A stretch of 64,000 nt of DNA, from assembly GCF_020382885.2 (NCBI RefSeq), contig NC_058506.1, positions 9,526,318-9,590,317 on the forward strand. Direction: 5' to 3'. The stretch comes from Scatophagus argus. Its lineage: Eukaryota > Chordata > Actinopteri > Scatophagidae. Made by a program: the position numbers and the translations under genes. Under the pieces are notes generated by a model. It did no database searches. It saw only the letters and a list, made by a program, of their open reading frames with translations, and had not been told where the DNA came from. Every line of letters starts with the position of its first letter. Within the stretch, counting starts at the first letter, position 1. Positions 51,101-64,000 of this stretch are shown here, one piece after another.

Positions 51101-54100
51101 TCCTAATCACTTGATAACTTCAACAGTAAGCGCCACAGCCAGTCTTCCGGGCCCATGAGAATCACTGTCTCTACATACCCAGGAACACAGAAAACCTGTG
51201 GCTGTCTGCTAGCTAAACTATGTTAATGGTTTAATGTCACACCGCTCCTGTAATCCTCTGCTGCACTGAATGTACATGTAAAAAACCAATGCCAATTGAT
51301 GACCCCGAACGCTGTGACAGATCATTCCTAGAATAAACCACAAAACCACAATTGTTCACCAGTGCAAATCTAATCCAGATGTGTTCATGTGCAGATGACA
51401 TCTGAATGTTTGGGCCATTTATGAGCAAAGAACAAGGGTGAAGGAACAGCAGTGTCAACGTGTTTGTCCTTCATTATGACCTACTTCTGACATCTGTCAT
51501 CTATCTTTTTTGTGTTTCTGCAATTTAAAACAATATTAAACTTATCTCAGCAAAGAAATATTTCCATTTTATTTTGTGTACAGATCTCAGTGCATTTAAC
51601 AACCATCTGGCTTTTTACAGTTTGTGTTTTGGGTGCAATATTCATAACTATTATGTTGCTCAGTTAGATTTAGTAGGGTATTTTGAAGACTAGCTGTTCA
51701 CATACAATGAACTTTCTGTGTAACTTAATAAACTGAATAAACATTCTTTACACAACAGTCATGCTGGCTATAGTTTAAAGACAACTGCAGTTGCCTCTGG
51801 ACAACACCAAGTTGGTCTTCATAAAATCTACAAATTACACAGTGGGCTGGTAAACAGCAGACAATGGACATGCCTTACATGCCCATTGAAGCCATGGTAA
51901 ACCAACACAATACCACTGACTAAGCTGACCAATTCTGAGTCACCAAGTCATGAATTAACAAAAGATGAACTGTGTCTGAATTTTTTTGACCTTTGCTAAT
52001 TTCCTGAGCAGAATGTATCACATTGTTTGATATCTGAAGCTGTAAACTATTCTACTGCACCTTGAGTCTGTGAGGTGGGGGAAGCACTTAATTCTCAAAG
52101 TGTTGACACCTTGTATGTTTTGCAAGATGTTAGCAACCCCAAAACAATTTTGTGTATTGCTTTAGGAAGGACAGTTTGTTCCAGCGGATTCGGTATTACA
52201 TTTATTGATACATAGAGGTGAAATGTGATGGTTTGTTGCATAGAGTGAAAGTGAAATGTCAATACAAGCATATATGCTGTGGCTTCCTCCCTGTTGTACA
52301 TCAACAGGAGCTTGGTGTGGTGAGTGGTGATAAATGAAGACGTGCATTCACATTTGTGTTAACTGTCCACTCTAAATGCTGCCCTGTGCACTTACACTAA
52401 GACAACATTTACCGGTTTATCACTGTTCTGCTTTTCTTGCACAGTCCAGGCAACAAATTACATCAGCAGGAATCTGTTTTTCACACACAAGTTAAGGAAA
52501 CTGGCAAGACATTTTCTTCGTTTGACCTATCCTGGTAAAGTCAACTGCTTCTGAAATACAACAAATTGCAGTTTGTCAAACCTCTGGAGAAAGCAGTGTA
52601 GGTCACTTATTCAGTCCAATATAACATTAAATCAGACAGTGACAGAATCCCAGGATGAGTGTCTTTATATAGCAGATTACAGCCACATGACTCACTGTCT
52701 GTAGGCAAGTCCAGTACAGTAAAAATGGGATCGTCTAAACTGGCTATAGACTTTACAACATCAGAACTGCGCGCTGAGCTTATGGAATTCTTCTTCTGGA
52801 AAATATAGCCTCTCCTTGAAGTATCATGACATAAACAGGAAGAGCATACTGTACATACATATGAGCCTTACAGCAGGAAAAGTGAATGACAGAGGAAGTG
52901 TATGACAGATTGAAAAATATGTTGTAAAGATGTGGCAGTGCAGGCTGTCTGCAGCTGTGCAGAACTGCACCTCTGGAGCAGCTTGTTTCAGACTTGGGGA
53001 GAGCAGGTGGGGTAGAAACATGAAGGGATGTGACAACACTGATATGCACATAGGATCTCCCAGCCCCTCCAATAACACTCCCCCTTCACTCCTTCCACCC
53101 CTTGAGGGGCCTGTTTAATGAGGAGCAGGCTAGGTGGTGGGTAGGGGGCTGGAAAACCACAGCTGGAGGAAGAATGGGAACGACTGAGAGAAATAAAACA
53201 CTTCCGAGTAGTGCATCCCTGAGGGCAATGTGGGACCTGACATGTGACAAAGTTACAGATAACACAGGCATTTATTTAAGGTCTGTTCTGGTCGTGTTGT
53301 GTCATGTTAGTGACACTAGCATCAGTAGAAAAATATTTGGAAATAGTTTAATTTAATTTGCTAAGGACAAGCACTTCCATAGTTTCATTGCAGTATGCTT
53401 AATTAGGACCAATCAGGACTGCAGCCATCACCGGCTTGTGATTGGCTAAAAGGTACAACATGCTTGACTGTTAAATTAATTAGTTTAAGTAATGCCTAAA
53501 GTAAAGCCTTGAGAGCACATTAGTCTGTTTGATATGTGTCCCCCTACTGTTATTACTGTGCATATCATACTTGTGTAGTATGTTTGACTGTTTGGTTGTC
53601 ATTTTTCTTCCTGTATTTGAAGAAGAAAGTTTTCAGTAAAGAGTTGAGAAAAAGAACATGACTATGGAGTTTTCTTGAAGCATCTATCAACTATGGCTTG
53701 TCCTCTACATCTTAAGTGGGCATTTTCAGGAATGTAGTCATACTTACAGTAATGCACCCTTGTTTTGATGGAGGCTTTGAGACTGTGACTGTATCTGCAG
53801 TTGACTGCAGACTGAACAATATCCAAACAACTTCTTTCTCAGTTATTGAATATGTGATCTGCTGGGTTGATTTGTCAACTGTGTTCCTAGTCTCCAATGT
53901 CAAAATGAAATCAAAGTGGCCAGACTGCACAAGGCCAACAGTTCATCATAGATCAGTGGGTTACACACCGAACTATGAATGTGAGCCATGACTTCATCTC
54001 TGACTTTGTTTCATCTGCCAAATAGTTAGGAGTGCAGAGAGAACTCTGAGTTGTACTCCAAGTCTATAAAATTCTCCTCTGAGGTTCCATGAAGAGCAAA

Positions 54101-55475
54101 CAAGACTGTTGCTCTGTTCAGCTGAAGTAATTCCCTTAGTGACCCAGCCTCAGTGTTAAAGCTGTGATAATAGTGGTGGACTGGATTTTCACTGAGTTCC
54201 TGCTCCCTGAGTTCGCCAGAGTTGGTCAGTGTGTTTTGGGAGCAAACCAATTAACCGACACAGCAGGAACGGTTGAGGGGAAGCCTGTCATGTAAAGTCT
54301 ACAGCAGTTGTTGAACCAAGGTCATCTCTTACCAAACACAATGGCTCATATGCTAACGCTATGACTTCATCAATCATTGACATCATCATTATTTAGAACA
54401 TGTTAAGATCAGATGACGTATTTGCATCGAAAGCAATTAGATCTTTGCATTTGTGTGCGTAATTATGCGCACTAAAATACCACATTCGCATGCCTTATCT
54501 CAGACCCTGTAATGTGACCTCAAATAAAGCATACTTTACCTGTCTAGTGAAAAGGATTGCTGTGTCCCAGTAGTCCGGATGCTTGTCGGTTTGTTTGTTC
54601 ATCTTTTTTTGCCAGGTGCAAAAGTTTCTCAGCGTCATGGCAGCGTTCCCGGACACCTTGGGTCCTTTGTCCTCCTCGGATATAATCACGATCTTCACCA
54701 CTACGATACTGATGAAGTTAAGAATACTTGGGTGTTTGTAGAGCCTCGCTGCCACTGACATCAGTGTCAAGAGGTAGTGTTTTAGGTCATCTCCATGGAA
54801 TTGCACCATGGACTCGTCTGCCACCACGAGCGTCTCCACGTACCTGGGGACTGAAGCGAACCTTTTGGCTCTGCCCATCCTCTTCAGCATCGTTTCGGTC
54901 GCATTGCTGTAATCTTTAAGTCGCTTGTATTTCTCCAGCGATTGCGCAACATGGAGACTGATGTCGCTGTTCACCGCACATCTAGAGGTTGAATTGGGCT
55001 TCAGGTTGTTGCTGGCTCTGCGCCGGATGATATGCGCGCTCTCTGCGCTTCTCGTGTCATTTTGCACCGGGCTGATAAAATATTCCCAACCTTGGAAGCC
55101 AAATGCACCTTGTAAACCCTTACAGAGGCTCAAAGCAGCATAAGAAAAGCGGTCAGCATTCACATATCCGGAGTAAAAACACCGGCTCAGGTCAGCGGTT
55201 GCGTCGGTGTTTGGGAGCCAGAATGCGTCTTGGTTAGAAATTGAAGGGGCAATGAAATGAGAGTCCTGGTGTAAATCGATCACTAATTCCTGCTGGAAAG
55301 CTCGTATTTTAAGAACACTTTTTCCATTAAGGTTTTCCACGTCATTGTCAGAATCCCTCCTGTCATGGTTAGGGTTATCCAATCTAACCGGGAAGCAAAG
55401 TTCACTTTCCATGCAACGAGCAAGCTTGGAGAGTGACACCACGAAGTAGAGGAGAAAAGATGATCTGATAAACAT
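45135..55475 (-). CDS. adamts15: adamts15: secreted ADAMTS metalloprotease (hyalectanase type), 8 coding exons, about 946 aa
   Basis: Coding exons in transcript order: 55475-54540, 50342-50210, 50089-49922, 47661-47378, 47269-47092, 46992-46820, 46241-46066, 45927-45135. All introns are GT-AG and the frame is kept throughout. Seen, by residue: hydrophobic signal peptide about 1-20; propeptide with a lone Cys176 in SRCAVN (cysteine-switch-like) and furin site RAKR 202-205; protease from Phe206 with zinc site [11 protein letters not shown] 354-364 and Met-turn near 382; disintegrin-like domain in exon 4; central TSR about 511-564; Cys-rich about 567-683; spacer 684-790; Lys/Ser-rich linker 791-838; two C-terminal TSRs, about 840-891 and 893-946. 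Three TSRs, eight exons and the tail RKPQELDFC point to ADAMTS15 (human 950 aa) rather than ADAMTS1, 5 or 8. The family cleaves versican and related proteoglycans in the extracellular matrix. The start is the only in-frame ATG after an upstream stop; -3 is G. Whether this is the a or b fish paralogue cannot be told. Confidence 0.95.
47662..49921 (-). other. adamts15 intron 3 (2.3 kb)
   Basis: It separates the exon with the zinc-binding helix and Met-turn from the disintegrin-like exon. Donor GTGAGT and a CAG acceptor after a pyrimidine tract are present. I see no coding or repeat content. Confidence 0.85.
50343..54539 (-). other. adamts15 intron 1 (4.2 kb)
   Basis: This is the longest intron of adamts15, between the exon coding for signal, propeptide and first half of the protease, and the exon carrying the start of the zinc motif. 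Donor GTAAAG and acceptor CAG are canonical. No repeats or coding segments stand out. A G/C-richer patch lies around 52930-53260 and could be regulatory, but nothing specific supports that. Confidence 0.85.
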
Positions 55476-55489
55476 GACGAAGTTTGCAT
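55283..55489 (-). other. Upstream ORF overlapping the adamts15 start codon, 68 codons
   Basis: An ATG at 55489, 14 bases before the adamts15 ATG and in another frame, opens a 68-codon ORF that runs into the adamts15 coding sequence. Its context is weak (T at -3), whereas the main ATG has G at -3, so leaky scanning is expected. If the transcript starts upstream of it, this ORF would lower translation of the protease. The peptide resembles nothing I know and is probably regulatory or chance. Confidence 0.4.
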
Positions 55490-57115
55490 TCAATAAAGAA
55501 TGCAATGACTAACAGAGAAAACAAAACTATATCGAATCTGCAAGCTCAGAAGAAGCGGTGAGAGCCACAGATCAGGATGAAGAGCATAATCCAGTGCGCA
55601 GGATTCTACAACAATGCAGGTCGTACAAGTCCAATCAGCGCAAACTCCTCCTGGTCATGACCCATTCCTTTTCTCCACCTGCGTGTGCTGAGCCGACTGC
55701 CTTCTGTGGACTTAATGCATTTTCGTCATGTGTATAAATATGGAAACCCAATCTCTCCCTTTCTCAGAGGGGGGAGTCTTTGGAGGTGCTTATTAGATGC
55801 GCTCTTTCTGCTGCCACTTGAAAGTGAACGAACAGCAGGCCTGTCATCATGTCCCACGCTGTGATAAATACTCAAATCTCATACGTAGCGAGGATTTGTA
55901 CGCTGAGACTGACTCCATACTGTATATACTGCAGAAATCAAGTCATTTTTAAGCAGAAAATTTTGGCCACATATCCATAAATGTGACTAATAAAATGACT
56001 TCTTTTTATCTCATGAGCACGCTGGATCATGAGACATAGGCTATGAACTCCATCCACACTTTTAATATATAAGTGAGAGGAACTCTTTAATAACTTACAA
56101 ACATTGCATCTTCAATGGAGCATTAGTGGGCTTTAGGGATATAACAGAGATAAGAAAATAAGACAGTCACTATAATTATTTTCTTGAATCCTGTCACTAT
56201 AACATTGCAGTATGGGGGCCGTCGGAGGAATATTAGGCAACTGTTCTTCATCAACCTGTTTTTCGGTGTAAATCGCGTACGACATCTGGTGGACAGCAAA
56301 GGAAGTGGGATCCATCAGGTCATAGACTGAGTGTCGTGTGCAGTGACACACGTTTGGAAAGGTAGCTAAGTATGTTTATGGAAGCACTGTATTTTGAAGT
56401 ACTTGTACTGTACGTGAATATTTGTTGATAAAAAAACGGTTATAGACTGAACAACCCAACAGTGTATAAAATTCAGCTTGCAGTACACGCGAAACTGCAT
56501 AATTAATTTCTTTCATACTCTTTTTTTTCCATCATGAACATCAAGGGTGCGGTGCCCTCAACTTTTTCCACCTAGCCGGCTGCTTTGTTTTCCGCTCTCA
56601 GGCTGTTGCCAGGAACGCAACTGTGGTTGCTATGCGAAGGACCCCTGCTTAAGCGTGTCCACTGAAAAGCCAGATTTAACTTTTGTAATACACGTATGTA
56701 CAAATATTTAAAGAAATAATTCACAATAATTATTCGCTGTCAAACAAGCCATTAAAATGTCACGCATACGAATACCGGTTGTATGTGTGTGGCAAGCCAA
56801 ACTTTACGTATTTTGTTACTTTTGTAAAAGGGCAGTCTTACTCTCTGGCTTGAATCGTTTTTGTTGTTACCACATCCAAATGTAGTGGCACACTTCGGTA
56901 ACGCTAACTAAACTATGATGTGTATGAATTGTTTATTAAGCTACTAGCCTTAACTTTTGGCTTGTAAAAGTCAAAAGTTTTGAATCCAACTATACACGTA
57001 TTCGGTATGTGTACACAATGAATGAAACGACCGCGCACCAACTGCCCGAACACAACTTGTTGGTCTTCTCTCGGTCAGTTTTAAGTTAACGTTAGCCTCC
57101 TGCCCGTCGTCGAGC
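55476..57115. promoter_or_regulatory. Head-to-head intergenic region between adamts15 and stk36
   Basis: The 1.64 kb between the two divergent start codons must hold both 5' UTRs and both core promoters. No ORF in it looks coding. On the minus strand an A/T-rich TATA-like stretch (about 55731-55742) lies some 260 bases upstream of the adamts15 ATG. It is also TATA-like on the plus strand, so it does not fix a direction. The stk36-proximal part has an RFX/X-box-like cluster near 56605. Neither transcription start can be placed from sequence alone. Confidence 0.6.
56605..56636 (+). promoter_or_regulatory. X-box-like (RFX) motif cluster upstream of stk36
   Basis: GTTGCC directly followed by AGGAAC (56605-56616) matches the RFX X-box pattern GTNRCC-N0-3-RGYAAC at 11 of 12 defined positions, and GCAAC follows at once. 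A second GGTTGCTATG half-site begins at 56625. RFX factors drive ciliary genes, and STK36 is a ciliary gene, so the position about 500 bases before the stk36 ATG is sensible. Binding is inferred, not shown. Confidence 0.45.
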
Positions 57116-62795
<5,680 letters not shown>

Positions 62796-62972
62796 TGGGA
62801 GGTTTAAATGCCAGGTGGATTTAATTCTTATCACATCTTACTTTGTTGTACTGCTTCCAAGTGTCTTAAACAGTGTGGTTGTCGACTACAGCCAATAACC
62901 ATATTCTCTATTTTTTTGTTTGTCTTTGATGTAAGATTAGTTGAGGCTAACACATGGAATGAAAATGTTGAA

Positions 62973-63039
62973 AATAAAAATTGGCTTTTTCTTAATGAAT
63001 ATCTTGGCTGCATATTGTGTTTGTTTGCGTTAAAATAAA
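62973..63039 (+). terminator. stk36 poly(A) signals
   Basis: Two AATAAA hexamers (62973-62978 and 63034-63039) follow the stk36 TGA by 178 and 239 bases. T-rich and GT-rich sequence comes after the second. Either gives a normal short 3' UTR. Confidence 0.7.
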
Positions 63040-64000
63040 AGAGTCTGTAGTTACACGATGTCGATGCTTCTCTTCATTACAGCAGTTTCATAAGAAGAAA
63101 ACCACTCTGACGATTCTTGTTAGGTTACCCACTCCCCAATAATAATCATGGATATTTGATATAAATAATAATAGATAAAAATTGATAATTAACTGTTGTC
63201 TTTGCCGTCACAGCAGCGCACGTTTTGGTTGTTTTGTTCTTTTTTTTATCCAAATCGATAAAGTAATAATAAATAGTGTCGTGTGTTAAACTGGTTTAAA
63301 GCTCTTTGAGGCAAGTTGCAGGTTGTTTTTTGTTGTTTTTGGTTTTTTATTTTGTTTTGTTGTTTTTCCATTTTAGACAGCACAAATAAAATGTGACTTG
63401 ATCTATTGAACTGTCGGGCCAATGCAAACATTTTTCGGAAGGCTGGACGTCGACTTAACGAATTCTTTTTAAAATGATTCATTTTCCATGTTAAGATCCA
63501 CGAAACAAGACGGACTGATGATAGAAACAAGTTTTTATTCCTCTTCAGTGTCAGGGCCGCTCGCTCGGATCACACAGCAGCGATTGTTGGCGTCCATCAG
63601 GCCCCGAAGGTTTCCACTTTATCAAACGGAAATAAGAATTTTATTAGCCTGCGCTAAGGAAAGCAGGATTTGTTTTTAATCAGACAGCGGGTTGTAATTT
63701 TTGGTTGTTATGACAGTCGATGCAGGAGGAGGGGGGTCGTTTCCATTCAGTTCTCCATGTCGGAGAGAAAATCTCGGATAATCACAACAGACTTGTTGAG
63801 TTGATGAAACACTTTATTTTTTTTTAAAGGGAAAAAAAGCCGACTTCACACAAAGGAAATATGCATATATGATTAAACTAACTTCAAATCACAAAGCGTT
63901 ATAATGTTCCGTCATCACACATTTTTGGTTTGAACAATCGGAGCTGATAGTACACCGCAGGGGGTCAAACAACGTGACATGACTTTCTTCTTCTTCAAAC
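63040..64000. other. Right flank: minus-strand poly(A) signals, possible end of an unidentified gene
   Basis: AATAAA occurs on the minus strand at 63813-63818, followed by CA and GT-rich bases, a good cleavage-site layout, and again at 63534-63539. Upstream of the second (63535-63615, minus) an open frame ends in ASGPDTEEE then TAA, the stop being embedded in the hexamer. A gene may enter tail-to-tail with stk36 from the right. The same segment also has splice-like borders on the plus strand, so orientation is unsettled and no product is named. Confidence 0.25.

Noticed and set aside
54495..54539. 14 extra codons after adamts15 exon 1 in the same frame
   Set aside because: They lie past a consensus donor (CAG|GTAAAG), and the next exon continues the protease domain in frame, so this is intron read-through.
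55476..55505. A ten-codon N-terminal extension of adamts15
   Set aside because: It would start at TTG, not ATG. An in-frame stop lies just upstream, and the ATG at 55475 starts a good signal peptide.

Overview
The window is vertebrate nuclear DNA, almost certainly from a ray-finned (teleost, percomorph-like) fish. It has intron-split genes with GT-AG junctions, AT-rich non-coding DNA, many TG/CA microsatellites, and several dispersed repeats that I recognise from fish genomes, including tRNA-derived SINEs with B boxes and target-site duplications. Nothing looks bacterial: there are no operons, CRISPR arrays or ribosome binding sites.

Two genes can be assembled exon by exon, with the reading frame kept across every junction. 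(1) adamts15, minus strand, 8 coding exons between 55475 and 45135, encodes a secreted ADAMTS metalloprotease of about 946 residues: signal peptide, furin-cleaved propeptide, zinc protease, disintegrin-like, TSR, Cys-rich, spacer and two C-terminal TSRs. (2) stk36 (fused), plus strand, 20 coding exons between 57116 and 62795, encodes a protein of about 1,092 residues with an N-terminal Ser/Thr kinase and C-terminal ARM/HEAT-like repeats; the family acts in motile cilia and Hedgehog-related signalling. The genes lie head-to-head about 1.6 kb apart. The interval holds an RFX/X-box-like motif that suits a ciliary gene. Human ADAMTS15 (11q24) and STK36 (2q35) are on different chromosomes, so this pairing is a notable local arrangement.

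Bases 1-45,000 are a gene-poor stretch downstream of adamts15. I find no gene that I can name there. It holds microsatellites, G-rich tracts, two SINE copies with target-site duplications and one without an obvious one, a long percomorph-type dispersed repeat in three copies, a piece of a second repeat, and a striking 310-bp direct duplication (18673-18984 and 20409-20716). A few minus-strand open segments with splice-like borders (1.4, 2.2 and 26.5 kb) are recorded as speculative. Bases 62,800-64,000 hold the stk36 3' UTR and minus-strand poly(A) signals that suggest another gene entering from the right.

The two genes have no obvious shared biochemical pathway (extracellular matrix proteolysis versus ciliary kinase). 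Their link is positional, with a possible shared promoter region. I did not find a convincing new biological system. The items most worth following up are the head-to-head promoter, the duplicated 310-bp block, and the overlapping upstream ORF of adamts15.
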